This document shows, piece after piece, positions 1-8,919 of a DNA stretch of 64,000 bases; the stretch's first letter is position 1; every line of letters begins with the position of its first letter. Origin of the DNA: Psychroflexus torquis ATCC 700755. Its GTDB lineage: Bacteria; Bacteroidota; Bacteroidia; Flavobacteriales; Flavobacteriaceae. The DNA is taken from contig NC_018721.1 of the NCBI RefSeq assembly GCF_000153485.2, forward strand, positions 3,906,001-3,970,000. Reading direction: 5' to 3'. A program made the position numbers and the translations under genes. Below the pieces are notes generated by a model. It ran no database searches and had not been told where the DNA came from. It saw nothing but the letters and a program-made list of their open reading frames with translations.

Positions 1-246
1 CTTTCAGTAACTCAAAACATGACAGAAGAGATGTTGATTTATCCTAATCCTGCTTCAAATTATATTCAGCTTCAAGGAATTTTAAAAGACTCTCTTATTC
101 AAATGTATTCAATGACAGGTAAAAAAGTTTTGGAGACTAAAGTAAACTCTGGAGATCGGATAGCATTGGAGTTGAGTGCTGGTGTTTACCTCGTAAGAGT
201 TATGTGTAATTCCAAAGTGATGACCAAAAAACTTATCATCAATTAA
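1..246 (+). CDS. C-terminal end of a type IX secretion (T9SS) cargo protein, partial
   Basis: Only the last 81 codons lie in the window; the frame is open from base 1, so the gene begins upstream and the ATG at 19 is internal. The tail reads YPNPASNYI, then a two-strand motif (MYSMTGKKVLE), then LSAGVYLVRV and a basic end (KVMTKKLIIN). This is the family pattern of the T9SS type A (Por) sorting domain, which directs proteins across the Bacteroidota outer membrane and is then removed. The function of the secreted body is unknown because it is outside the window. Confidence 0.85.
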   Translation, partial: LSVTQNMTEEMLIYPNPASNYIQLQGILKDSLIQMYSMTGKKVLETKVNSGDRIALELSAGVYLVRVMCNSKVMTKKLIIN

Positions 247-267
247 TTCATGTTTCTTAATTATTAT

Positions 268-300
268 AAAAAAGCCGTTATGAAGACGATGGCTTTTTTT
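268..300 (+). terminator. Rho-independent terminator after the T9SS cargo gene
   Basis: An AAAAAAGCC arm and a GGCTTTTTTT arm flank a short loop, with the T-run following directly, 20 bp after the stop codon. The next gene starts just downstream. Confidence 0.75.
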
Positions 301-322
301 TATTTTTATGCAAATTTTGAAA

Positions 323-1363
323 ATGAAAGCAACTTACTTTAAACATACATTGAATTTCAAACAACCAAGTGGAACCTCAAGAGGAGTTTTGAAAACAAAA
401 GACTCTTGGTTTATCAAATTTGAGGACGATGTTAAGTATGGAATAGGTGAGTGTGGACTTCTAAAAGGATTGAGTATTGATCCTATAGAAGAGTATGAAG
501 CAACTCTTCATTGGGTGTGTGAAAATATCCATTTAGGCTTAGATGTCTTATATCTTAAATTAGCAGATTATCCTTCTATTCAATTTGGTTTAGAAATGGC
601 GTTCAACTCTTTTTCTTCTTCAAACCCTTATGTTCTTTTTCCTTCAGAATTTACCGAAGGAAAAAAGGGAATGGTCATTAACGGATTGATTTGGATGGGC
701 GAGAAGTCTTTTATGAAATCTCAAATTCAAGAGAAAATCAAACAAGGTTTCAGTTGTATTAAGCTTAAAATTGGGGCTATCGACTTTACATCAGAATTAG
801 ACTTGTTGAGGTACATCCGAAGTGAATTTTCAGCGTCAGAAGTCGAATTGAGAGTAGATGCTAATGGGGCATTTTCTAAAGATTCTGCTTTAGAAAAATT
901 AAAGCAACTCAGTGAATTTAATTTACATAGTATCGAACAGCCTATTGCCGCAGGACAATGGGAATCTATGGCGGACTTTTGTAGACAAACACCTCTACCA
1001 ATTGCTTTAGACGAAGAATTAATTGGCCTTAAAGATGTAACAAAAAAGGAAAAAGCTTTACTAACTATACAACCTCAGTTTATTATTTTAAAACCAAGTC
1101 TTATTGGTGGCTTTAAAGGCTCACAGGAATGGATAGATTTGGCAAATAAACACCATATAAAATGGTGGATGACTAGCGCCTTAGAAAGCAATATTGGACT
1201 AAATGCGATTTCGCAATTTACATTTATGCAACACAATGAAATGCCTCAAGGCTTAGGAACCGGAAGCCTTTATACAAATAATATGCAAAGTCCCTTAACG
1301 GTAGAGGGAGAAAAGATCAAGTACAAACCAGAATACCCTTGGGAAAATAAATTCAATTTATGA
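323..1363 (+). CDS. menC: o-succinylbenzoate synthase (enolase superfamily)
   Basis: Predicted to dehydrate SHCHC to o-succinylbenzoate in menaquinone synthesis, in the cytoplasm. Enolase-superfamily residues are all visible: the KxK pair K147/K149 (in CIKLKIGA), metal ligands D179 (RVDANG), E205 (SIEQP) and D230 (ALDEE), and the opposite lysine K257 (ILKPS). The ATG at 323 was preferred to one at 308 because it matches the usual start of the family and 308 abuts the terminator T-run. The stop overlaps the next gene by 4 bp, and menE follows, which favours MenC over the related dipeptide epimerases and muconate cycloisomerases. Confidence 0.88.
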   Translation: MKATYFKHTLNFKQPSGTSRGVLKTKDSWFIKFEDDVKYGIGECGLLKGLSIDPIEEYEATLHWVCENIHLGLDVLYLKLADYPSIQFGLEMAFNSFSSSNPYVLFPSEFTEGKKGMVINGLIWMGEKSFMKSQIQEKIKQGFSCIKLKIGAIDFTSELDLLRYIRSEFSASEVELRVDANGAFSKDSALEKLKQLSEFNLHSIEQPIAAGQWESMADFCRQTPLPIALDEELIGLKDVTKKEKALLTIQPQFIILKPSLIGGFKGSQEWIDLANKHHIKWWMTSALESNIGLNAISQFTFMQHNEMPQGLGTGSLYTNNMQSPLTVEGEKIKYKPEYPWENKFNL

Positions 1364-2304
1364 AAGATTACATCGCATTAGCATCAAAAGGATATCATGA
1401 ATGGTGGAGATATCTAGTAGGTGCGTTTTTAATATTCATAATTTGGCAAGTGGGGTCAATCCCTTTTTTAGCTGCTGTTACATATAAATTGATGGCAGAA
1501 GGAAATGGTATTTCTGAAATTGGTAATTATGAAGTACAAATGGGTACGTTAGACTCCAACCTCACTTTTTTCTTGATGTTGTTTTCTTTTGCTGTTGGTT
1601 TTTTTGGAGTTTGGCTTATAGTAAGATTTTTACACAACCAGAAATTTAAAGACCTCTTAACCACCAGAGCTAAATTTGACTGGAAGCGCGTTGCATTCGG
1701 GTTTAGCATCGTTGGTTTTTTTATAGTAATTATGACTATTTTGGACTATGTGATTAATCCAGATGACTATTTATGGAACTTTAAATGGGATCAATTTATC
1801 ATTCTAGCCATCATTGGTATTATAATGGTGCCTATTCAAGCCACTTTTGAAGAGCTTTATTTCAGAGGGTATTTTATGCAAGGTTTAGGCGTTATTTTTA
1901 AAAACCGATGGTTGCCTCTTATAGCAACCTCACTGGGGTTTGGACTTCTACATCTTGGAAATCCAGAAGTTGGAAAACTCGGGTATATCATTATGGTAAG
2001 TTATATTGGTACGGGTTTTCTTTTGGGAATTATGGCGCTAATGGATGAAGGTTTAGAACTATCAATTGGTTATCACGCCGGGAATAATTTAATTACAGCT
2101 TTGCTGGTTACCGCAGACTGGACTGCTTTTCAGACAGAGTCAATTTTGATTTATACGGAAGAACCCATGGTAGGTTTTGATGTCTTTTTTCCAGTTCTTA
2201 TCGTTTATCCTATTTATTTATTGGTAATGGCTAAAGTTTATAAATGGAAAAACTGGAAATCTAAACTTTTTGGAAAGGTGATTTTGCCTGAATCAACACG
2301 ATAA
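1360..2304 (+). CDS. CPBP-family intramembrane metalloprotease
   Basis: A 314-residue polytopic membrane protein with the CPBP (Abi, CaaX protease-like) signature: E164-E165-x3-R169 in FEELYFRG, then H198 in FGLLHLG and H239 in YHAGNN. These are the residues that form the active site of the Rce1-type glutamyl proteases. Several hydrophobic helices precede and follow the motifs. It overlaps menC by 4 bp (ATGA), so it is translationally coupled within the men operon. A role in menaquinone synthesis is not implied by the family; its substrate is unknown. Confidence 0.85.
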   Translation: MKDYIALASKGYHEWWRYLVGAFLIFIIWQVGSIPFLAAVTYKLMAEGNGISEIGNYEVQMGTLDSNLTFFLMLFSFAVGFFGVWLIVRFLHNQKFKDLLTTRAKFDWKRVAFGFSIVGFFIVIMTILDYVINPDDYLWNFKWDQFIILAIIGIIMVPIQATFEELYFRGYFMQGLGVIFKNRWLPLIATSLGFGLLHLGNPEVGKLGYIIMVSYIGTGFLLGIMALMDEGLELSIGYHAGNNLITALLVTADWTAFQTESILIYTEEPMVGFDVFFPVLIVYPIYLLVMAKVYKWKNWKSKLFGKVILPESTR

Positions 2305-2374
2305 TGTAAATTTAACATTTTAATATTGATTATTGTATTTATAATATCTAGTATTGGTATGACAAAATAAAACA

Positions 2375-3472
2375 ATGATGGTCAGTACTCCTTTTGCAAT
2401 ACATCCTAATTTCAAAATTAATGGGATTCATTTTGATAGAAATGAATTGTATTCAGTTGCCTATAGTTATGTAAAAGAAGGTGAGGCTTATGAAGAAAAA
2501 ATTGGAGATTTTTTAATCGATTGGCTTAATGATGATTATGATACAATTAAAGTAAGAACTTCTGGGTCTACTGGAGATCCTAAAGTCTACTTTATAGACA
2601 AACAAAAGATGGTTAATAGTGCCTTAGCTACAGGTAAATTCTTCAAAGTAAAAGAGGGCACCAAAGCTTTACTCTGCTTACCTGCAGATTATATTGGTGG
2701 CAGAATGATGCTGGTTCGAGCAATGATTTTAGGATGGGATTTGGACATTGTAGAGCCTAAATCCAACCCCCTAGATAATCTTTTTAAAACCTATGATGTC
2801 TGTGCTATGACTCCCTTTCAAATGGACTATTCTTTAGGGAGATTGCATTTAATTAAAAAATTAATTGTTGGCGGTGGCACCGTTTCTGAACATCTTATTG
2901 GTTTAATCCAAGGTATACCCGCCAAAGTTTTTGAAGTTTATGGGATGACAGAAACCATTTCTCATATTGCAGCCAGAAGGCTAAATCCTAAAAAGGATAA
3001 TAAAGAAAAGCGTCCTTTTAAAGCTTTACCTAATGTAAGTATTTCAAAAAACGAGGATAATTGTCTTATTATAAAAGCACCAAAAATTTTAGAAGAAGAG
3101 CTTCAGACGAACGACATCGTTGAGGTTTTAACTTTTAAAAAATTCTATTGGAAAGGAAGGTTGGATAACATCATCAATTCTGGGGGCGTTAAAATATTTC
3201 CAGAATCTGTTGAAGAAAAACTTCAAAAACGTATTACTCAACGTTTTTTTATAGCTGGTTTAGCAGATGATTCTTTAGGTGAACAAGTGGTTTTGTTTGT
3301 AGAAGCTCCCCAAAACGAAAAGTTCTTAAGCGATTTAAAAGAGGTCGTCAAAAAACTAAAGACATTTGATAAATATGAAAGGCCTAAAAATGTTTATCTC
3401 ATAGAAAAGTTTGAAGAAACTCCTTCTGGTAAAATTCATCGTCAAAAGACCTTAAAAAAATTGATGGGGTAA
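2375..3472 (+). CDS. menE: o-succinylbenzoate-CoA ligase (AMP-binding enzyme)
   Basis: Predicted to activate o-succinylbenzoate with ATP and CoA. It is a compact ANL-superfamily enzyme (365 residues; many members exceed 450) but keeps the main motifs: the phosphate loop RTSGSTGDPK, the aromatic-TE motif EVYGMTETISH, the hinge/A8 region YWKGRLDNIINSGG, and the C-terminal lysine in ETPSGKIHRQK. The N-terminal part is short, as in other Bacteroidota MenE proteins. It lies 70 bp after the CPBP gene, in line with menC. Two adjacent ATGs (2375, 2378) make the exact start uncertain. Confidence 0.88.
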   Translation: MMVSTPFAIHPNFKINGIHFDRNELYSVAYSYVKEGEAYEEKIGDFLIDWLNDDYDTIKVRTSGSTGDPKVYFIDKQKMVNSALATGKFFKVKEGTKALLCLPADYIGGRMMLVRAMILGWDLDIVEPKSNPLDNLFKTYDVCAMTPFQMDYSLGRLHLIKKLIVGGGTVSEHLIGLIQGIPAKVFEVYGMTETISHIAARRLNPKKDNKEKRPFKALPNVSISKNEDNCLIIKAPKILEEELQTNDIVEVLTFKKFYWKGRLDNIINSGGVKIFPESVEEKLQKRITQRFFIAGLADDSLGEQVVLFVEAPQNEKFLSDLKEVVKKLKTFDKYERPKNVYLIEKFEETPSGKIHRQKTLKKLMG

Positions 3473-3481
3473 ATGCCCATT

Positions 3482-5131
3482 TTATTTGACTTGGATAATA
3501 GTTATATAGTATCCATATTTATTGATGGCCAAATCTCCAAGATCTTCCAATTCTACTTCAATCTTTTTCCAATTGTTGTCTATAACTGCTCTTGATAATT
3601 GACCTTCTTCAACATTCTGAAAATCAATAGGCATTTTAAAATTTTCAACATCTGTTTTCCAACGTAGATATAGTGTTTTATTCTTATCAAATTTAAGTTG
3701 CAATTCAGGAATAGAACTGTATTTGAGGTATTGGTCGAAAATAGGTTTGAGATTAAGTTCGGTCCTGCTGTTGTAGAAATTGATAACATCGTTTGCTTGG
3801 ATGGTTTGATACTTAAACGTTTTATGAAATTCTTTTAACAGACTCCACCATTTTTCATCGTTATCAATGACGCTTCTCAGTGTATTGAGCATATTAGCTC
3901 CTTTGTAGTACATATCTCCAGAACCTTCATGATTTACTCCATATTTACCTATTATAGGCCTATCGTTCGCTATAATATCTCTAAGGCCGTATAAATACCT
4001 TATCGCTTCTTTTTTACCAAACTCACATTCAACAAAAACAGATTCTGCATAGGCTGTAAAGCTTTCATGTATCCACATATCCGCTATATCTGCTGCAGAG
4101 ACGCTATTTCCAAACCACTCGTGAGCAGATTCGTGGATGATAATAAAGTCCCATTTAAGACCAATTCCAGTTTTGGAGAGGTCAGTGCCCAAATACCCAT
4201 TTTGGTAGCCATTTCCATAAGCTACAGCACTTTGATGTTCCATCCCTAAATAAGGAGTTTCCACTAGTTTGAAGCCGTCCTTTTGAAATGGATAGTCTCC
4301 AAATTTTTCATAAAAACAATCCATCATAGGGTGAACTTGTTGGAACTGTTGCTTTGCTTTGTCCAAATTTTCTTTTAGAACATAATAATCTAAAGACAAC
4401 TCGTTATACTGGTCTTTAAAATGAACATAATCAGCAATATTCAACGTGATATTATAGTTGTTAATAGGGTGTTCTACTCTCCAGTGCCACTGTGTATAAC
4501 CATCTTCTATGGCTGTTTCAGCAATTAATCTTCCGTTGGAAACATTCATAAGTCCATTGGGAACACTCACTTTTATATCAACAGACTCTGGTTCATCGCT
4601 TTGGTGGTCTTTATTAGGATACCATAAACTCGCCCCTGTTCCTTGAACAGCTACGCCTATAAAGGGCTTATCATTACTATCTTTAGAAAAAACAAAACCA
4701 CCATCCCAAGGAGCATTTTTCGCAACCTTTGGATATCCTGAATAATAAAATTTGAGGTTTTGGACAGAATTCTTTTGAAGTGACTTATCGAAATTGATAA
4801 AAACCGCATTGAACTCTCTCTCATAATTTAGAGATTTACTTTCAAAAATAACAGAGTCAATCTTCATATTTTGAAATAAATCCAATTGTATGCGCTTGGT
4901 CGAAGCTCTGACTTCAAATTCAATTTCATTAAAACCCTGAATATATCTTTTCTCTGGATTTACTTTAATGTCCAAGGTATAAGAGAGTACATCAAAACTT
5001 GTGCGTTCTGCGCGTAAACCTCCTCTTAAAGTATCTGCTCTGCTAAATAGTTCTTGATCAGCATTCACTATTTGTGAGTGCATTGTTAAGGGGAAACAGA
5101 AGATGAAAAGGAAAATGTATATTCGTTTCAT
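3482..5131 (-). CDS. M1-family metallopeptidase, exported
   Basis: A 549-residue aminopeptidase-type enzyme. The N-terminus is a signal peptide (MKRIYIFLFIFCFPLTMHS). The M1 zinc site is complete: HESAHEWFGN (HExxH) followed 18 residues later by the third ligand in HESFTAYAE. The exopeptidase motif is in the form YLGMEHQSA, a variant of GxMEN. The C-terminal ERAP-like domain is absent, consistent with a short secreted M1 peptidase of Bacteroidota. It converges on menE with only 9 bp between them. Probable role: periplasmic or surface peptide breakdown. Confidence 0.88.
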   Translation of the reverse strand: MKRIYIFLFIFCFPLTMHSQIVNADQELFSRADTLRGGLRAERTSFDVLSYTLDIKVNPEKRYIQGFNEIEFEVRASTKRIQLDLFQNMKIDSVIFESKSLNYEREFNAVFINFDKSLQKNSVQNLKFYYSGYPKVAKNAPWDGGFVFSKDSNDKPFIGVAVQGTGASLWYPNKDHQSDEPESVDIKVSVPNGLMNVSNGRLIAETAIEDGYTQWHWRVEHPINNYNITLNIADYVHFKDQYNELSLDYYVLKENLDKAKQQFQQVHPMMDCFYEKFGDYPFQKDGFKLVETPYLGMEHQSAVAYGNGYQNGYLGTDLSKTGIGLKWDFIIIHESAHEWFGNSVSAADIADMWIHESFTAYAESVFVECEFGKKEAIRYLYGLRDIIANDRPIIGKYGVNHEGSGDMYYKGANMLNTLRSVIDNDEKWWSLLKEFHKTFKYQTIQANDVINFYNSRTELNLKPIFDQYLKYSSIPELQLKFDKNKTLYLRWKTDVENFKMPIDFQNVEEGQLSRAVIDNNWKKIEVELEDLGDLAINKYGYYITIIQVK

Positions 5132-5166
5132 AAGAAATTTAATATCAGATTTATTACAATAATACT

Positions 5167-5478
5167 ATGAAAAAAATTACTTTTATTCTGCTATCCTTTG
5201 CATTTTTATCCTGTGGAAGCGATAGTCAACTCGTCGATGGTAAAGTCACAACTCAAACTGACGAACCTTTGGAAAATGTCTTGGTACAGGTTATGGGTAC
5301 CGATCTAAATTCCAAAACAAATTCTAATGGCTCTTTTAGAATAAATACCAAAAATAGGGGAGACGAGCTTATTTTTACGCATCCCACTTATGAGATGCTC
5401 AGATTAACAATAGACGAAAATCAAGAGGTTATTCAAGCTAAACTCATAAAAAAGAATAGCCCAGAGCTAGAGAAATAA
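5167..5478 (+). CDS. Small lipoprotein with carboxypeptidase-regulatory-like domain
   Basis: A 103-residue protein with a lipoprotein signal (ILLSFAFLSCGSDS, Cys at about position 16) followed by a single CarboxypepD_reg-like beta-sandwich (VDGKVTTQTDEPLENVLVQV ... TNSNGSFRI). The fold usually forms a surface module; here it stands alone. It is divergent from the M1 peptidase (35 bp apart) and its 3' end overlaps the convergent outer-membrane protein gene by 35 bp. Function unknown. Confidence 0.72.
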   Translation: MKKITFILLSFAFLSCGSDSQLVDGKVTTQTDEPLENVLVQVMGTDLNSKTNSNGSFRINTKNRGDELIFTHPTYEMLRLTIDENQEVIQAKLIKKNSPELEK

Positions 5479-5971
5479 ATCTATTTTCCCCTGATGCACC
5501 ATTGAAAGCAACGGCATCTGTAAATCCAAAATTATACCTAGCATCTACACGAAGTCCAGAACCCAAGCTCAAACCCAGTCCAACGGCTCCAGAAATGTCT
5601 ACCTTTTCTGATCCTAAGATATCTTTCTCGTTTAAAAGATAGCTAAATTGTGGACCAAACTGTATATTAAAAATTCTTAAAAAGTGCAATTTGGCGAGAA
5701 CAGGAACCAAAACGTAGTCCGTTTCAATATCATTTTGATTAAAACGACCCCCTTGTTGAGAAAAAAGAACTTCTGCCTGAAGTCCTAGGGTGTTGAACCG
5801 AGCTCCAACAAAAACACCTCCTGTAAAGCCTAATCTTCCGTCAGAATCTAGATTTGATATAGATGCATAATTAACACCTCCTTTTATTCCCAAATCTAAA
5901 CTTTGAGCACTAAGCTGAAATGAACAAAAGAAAACAAATACTAGGACAACACTTTTTATAACATTTTTCAT
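5444..5971 (-). CDS. Outer-membrane beta-barrel protein (porin-like, PorT family type)
   Basis: A 175-residue protein with a signal peptide (VLVFVFFCSFQLSAQS) followed by alternating beta-strands such as LGIKGGVNYASI, GLQAEVLFSQQGG and VDARYNFGF, ending in ISLALGYSFL with the terminal aromatic/hydrophobic pattern of outer-membrane barrels. It matches the small eight-strand barrel class common in Bacteroidota. The 3' end overlaps the convergent lipoprotein gene by 35 bp. No substrate can be assigned. Confidence 0.82.
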   Translation of the reverse strand: MKNVIKSVVLVFVFFCSFQLSAQSLDLGIKGGVNYASISNLDSDGRLGFTGGVFVGARFNTLGLQAEVLFSQQGGRFNQNDIETDYVLVPVLAKLHFLRIFNIQFGPQFSYLLNEKDILGSEKVDISGAVGLGLSLGSGLRVDARYNFGFTDAVAFNGASGENRFISLALGYSFL

Positions 5972-6008
5972 AATTAAAAGTTTTTATAACAACGGTTTTA
6001 AATTTAGT

Positions 6009-7061
6009 TTAGTTTAACAAAGCAGATAAAATTGTATCCAACTCATCTGTACTTAAATTAATTTCAATAATTCTACCTTTCTCATCGATTAGATAATATT
6101 GAGGGAGATGAATAATCCCCATATCAGAAGACATTTTACCTGTAAATCCTTTTTCAATCCTATAGGACTCCCAAGGCAAAGAGTCCTCCATAACCGAAGA
6201 TGTCCAATCCTGTTGATTAGTATCTAAAGATATGCTTATAATTTCAAAGTTCTTAAAATTATATTTTTCATAGATTTCCTTCAATTTATTGTTCTGAAGT
6301 CTGCATTTTTCACACCAACTGTTCCAAAATTGAATTAGAGTATACTGAGCTAAATGGGATTTGAATTCAACTGCTTTAGAGTCTATAGATATTAATTCAT
6401 AGTTAGGAATTTCATTTCCTATCTGAAAAACTTTTCGTTTGTTTTGGTAATTTTCTAAAATAGCGACATCATTTGGGTTCAGCTCATCAACATCCAAGTT
6501 AGAATATAAGCCTCTAATGTCATTAAATAATAAATTTTGCTCCATTGCTATTTGTGAAAGTACCTTTCCTAAATAGTCATGATTTGGATACTTTTTAATT
6601 AAACTGTCCATCTTTGAGTAGAGAGCATCTCTGCTTTTCTTGGATTTGGAAAAAGATTTGAAATAGGTTTCTATTTCTTTTTTTAGAGTTGGAGTTTTAC
6701 CTCCGCTCACTTGCTTAGTTTCGTAGAGCTTAAAATTTTGTCCGTCTATGGTTTCTTCATCAATAAGAATGTCAAAAAGAAGTGTATCGTTTTCTAAATA
6801 AAAAACATCTGAGGTAGAGATCGAATCAAATTTGAATTGAAAGGCCTTAGGAGAAGATACTTCTCCTATAAGCTGAAAGCTATTATTAATCACTTTAGCA
6901 CTGTCTAGAGCACCATCAAAACGGATATAAATGTAGTCTTCAAAATCCCCATTGATACTCCCTTGAACTAAAAAAGTTTGTTTATTGCTGGTTTTTTTTA
7001 GAGGTTGCATACAGCCAATTAAAGCTAACGCAAAACCGAGGTAAAGTATATTTTTATTCAT
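6009..7061 (-). CDS. TlpA-like thioredoxin-fold lipoprotein with N-terminal DUF4369-type domain
   Basis: A 350-residue envelope protein. The ATG at 7061 was chosen because it places a lipoprotein signal (LGFALALIGCMQP) at the N-terminus; a longer frame from 7106 would bury it. Residues about 30-130 resemble the DUF4369 beta domain (VQGSINGDFEDYIYIRF). The C-terminal third is a thioredoxin fold with the redox pair in FWNSWCEKCRLQ and the cis-Pro region LPQYYLID. Likely a periplasm-facing thiol-disulfide reductase. It follows the persulfide dioxygenase-rhodanese gene at 74 bp on the same strand, so a joint role in thiol or sulfur chemistry is plausible. Confidence 0.82.
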   Translation of the reverse strand: MNKNILYLGFALALIGCMQPLKKTSNKQTFLVQGSINGDFEDYIYIRFDGALDSAKVINNSFQLIGEVSSPKAFQFKFDSISTSDVFYLENDTLLFDILIDEETIDGQNFKLYETKQVSGGKTPTLKKEIETYFKSFSKSKKSRDALYSKMDSLIKKYPNHDYLGKVLSQIAMEQNLLFNDIRGLYSNLDVDELNPNDVAILENYQNKRKVFQIGNEIPNYELISIDSKAVEFKSHLAQYTLIQFWNSWCEKCRLQNNKLKEIYEKYNFKNFEIISISLDTNQQDWTSSVMEDSLPWESYRIEKGFTGKMSSDMGIIHLPQYYLIDEKGRIIEINLSTDELDTILSALLN

Positions 7062-7135
7062 AATAGCAAAAATACTATAAAAAAAAGGTTGCTGAGAACT
7101 CACCAACCTTTAAAATAAATGAATTATAAATCTAT

Positions 7136-8479
7136 TTAGTCAAAATCGTTAATGTGTTCACTTAAGTCGTAAACTTTAGCTTTTGGCAAGATAGATTCTA
7201 TAATACTACTTCCCGTAGCACTTCTATACCCCCCAGCACAATGGACCATAATAGGTTTATCTGTAGGAATATTTTTAGCCGAAGCTCTCAATTCGTTAAG
7301 AGGGTAATTCTTGGCAGAATCAAATTTTTGAGAGTCTTGAAACTCGTTTACATTCCGGATATCAATAATGGTATAGTGATCTGGATGTTGTTTAAAATCT
7401 GTGTAATCTAAATCAATAGAAGACCTGAAACTTGCCTGGCCAAGCGTTAAGACCGCTTTTACTTGGGATTCGTATCCTATTTTAGCAATTCTAGATAGAA
7501 TTTCATCGTAATCTGAAATAGAGTCTAATACTAGGTAGAATTGTTCGTTAGGTTGAATTATTGCTCCAATCCAAGTTTCAATTTTATCATTTTCAGACCT
7601 GGCCATTATATTGAAACTTTTTGCCAAATGGTTGGCTTTATAAACTGCTTGGGGACGAGTATCTATGACTGGTGCGTCTGCATCAAAAGATTCCACGTTC
7701 AGGTGAACAGGAATATCAGAAATAGACTTCCTAAATACAGCAGCCCCTGTTTTATTGATATCTACATTATGCCCAAAGTAAGAAGGAATAAATGGTTGTC
7801 CATCTAAGATTTCACTTACAAACTCTTCTTCGGTTTGCTTTTGAAAAGCCCAGTTACCTATACGCTCATTACCTAATGTACTTGTGGTATCTGAACTCAT
7901 GTTTTTACCACATAAACTTCCAGCTCCATGGGCAGGATAGACCCATACATTATCGGATAGGTGATTGTATTTGGTAGTCATTGTTTTATACATAGCCTGC
8001 GCCAGTTCTTTTCGCTTTGCAGTCATATTTCCTGCTTTTTCTCTTAAATCTGGTCGGCCTACATCCCCAATAAAGAGAGTGTCTCCTGTAAAAATAGCTT
8101 CTTTAGTAGTGGCTTTGTCCACAGCATGAACTGTTATTCCATCTGGAGAATGTCCTGGCGTGTGGATACATTTAAAAGTGATGCCATTCATTTTAAGTTC
8201 TTCACCTTCATCAAAACTTTGGTGAGGATAATCTGCCCCCACCAATTTACTCACATAAATCGCAGCACCAGTTTCTTGATGTATTTGCAGGTGACTACTC
8301 ACAAAATCAGCATGAGGATGCGTCTCAAAGACAGCAACTATTTTTGCTTTTTGCTCTTCTGCATAGTCATAATAAGCTTGTGGATCTCGCGCGGGATCTA
8401 CAAGTGCCATTTTTCCATCGCTTATAATAGCGTAAGATAAATGTGATAAGGGTTTGTCGTTATATTGTTTAATGGTCAT
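7136..8479 (-). CDS. MBL-fold persulfide dioxygenase fused to rhodanese domains
   Basis: A 447-residue cytoplasmic enzyme. The N-terminal metallo-beta-lactamase fold carries H54-x-H56-x-D58 and H63 (HPHADFVSSH), a second His in HTPGHSPDG and the Asp of GDTLFIGDVGRPDL, the pattern of ETHE1-type persulfide dioxygenases. Two rhodanese-like domains follow: one around VIDTRPQAVYKA without a visible catalytic Cys, and a C-terminal one with VHCAGGYRSA, whose Cys can carry a persulfide. Fusions of this type oxidise glutathione or protein persulfide and move sulfane sulfur. It lies 15 bp after the HMA gene and shares its strand with a Crp/Fnr regulator. Confidence 0.88.
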   Translation of the reverse strand: MTIKQYNDKPLSHLSYAIISDGKMALVDPARDPQAYYDYAEEQKAKIVAVFETHPHADFVSSHLQIHQETGAAIYVSKLVGADYPHQSFDEGEELKMNGITFKCIHTPGHSPDGITVHAVDKATTKEAIFTGDTLFIGDVGRPDLREKAGNMTAKRKELAQAMYKTMTTKYNHLSDNVWVYPAHGAGSLCGKNMSSDTTSTLGNERIGNWAFQKQTEEEFVSEILDGQPFIPSYFGHNVDINKTGAAVFRKSISDIPVHLNVESFDADAPVIDTRPQAVYKANHLAKSFNIMARSENDKIETWIGAIIQPNEQFYLVLDSISDYDEILSRIAKIGYESQVKAVLTLGQASFRSSIDLDYTDFKQHPDHYTIIDIRNVNEFQDSQKFDSAKNYPLNELRASAKNIPTDKPIMVHCAGGYRSATGSSIIESILPKAKVYDLSEHINDFD

Positions 8480-8494
8480 AGCTGCTTTTTTAAA

Positions 8495-8764
8495 TTATTG
8501 ATTTAATTTTCCAGTAGCACAACTTATAAAAGACTTAGCTTTATTAAAATAAGTATTAGTCTCTCCCATTATAGGGTATCCTAAAACTTTCAGCTTTTCT
8601 TTGACTTGGCCTACTGTAGATCGATTGTTGAAATTATAAGAAATCCTGTCGTTTTCAACATCTATTTCTAGTTGAGAAACATCTTCTAAAGTTTGTAAAT
8701 TTTTTGTAATTGTATGGGCACAGCCACCGCATTTCAAATTCTGGATTACCACTGTAGTTGTCAT
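8495..8764 (-). CDS. Small HMA-domain protein
   Basis: An 89-residue protein with a heavy-metal-associated fold. The usual MxCxxC metal loop appears as NLKCGGCAHT (C12, C15). The rest of the ferredoxin-like fold (VSQLEIDVENDRISYNF, then the helix VGQVKEKLKVLGYP) is present, and another Cys lies near the C-terminus (SFISCATGK). Such stand-alone HMA proteins often bind Cu(I), but here the gene is joined (15 bp) to a persulfide dioxygenase, so its thiols may serve sulfur rather than metal transfer; this last point is inference. Confidence 0.8.
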   Translation of the reverse strand: MTTTVVIQNLKCGGCAHTITKNLQTLEDVSQLEIDVENDRISYNFNNRSTVGQVKEKLKVLGYPIMGETNTYFNKAKSFISCATGKLNQ

Positions 8765-8901
8765 GATTTTATCTAATTTTTTAATTTTAATCTCTTCATA
8801 ATAAATTCAATAGTAAACATTTCTATTTTAAATATATTGAATAGTATTTTAAAAGACTCACTAAATTTTAAACAAATAAACAGCATCTAAACAAAAAAGA
8901 C

Positions 8902-8917
8902 AGTAACAAAAGTTACT
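8902..8917. promoter_or_regulatory. Perfect inverted repeat, possible Crp/Fnr operator
   Basis: AGTAAC-AAAA-GTTACT, with 6-bp arms and a 4-bp spacer, sits 2 bp after the end of the Crp/Fnr gene and about 140 bp upstream of the HMA gene start. The symmetric form and position fit a site for the neighbouring regulator, but no binding consensus is known for it, so the assignment is tentative. Confidence 0.35.
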
Positions 8918-8919
8918 CA

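Noticed and set aside
7062..7106. Upstream start of the TlpA-like lipoprotein
   Set aside because: It would place 15 residues before a clear lipoprotein signal; the internal ATG is the better start.
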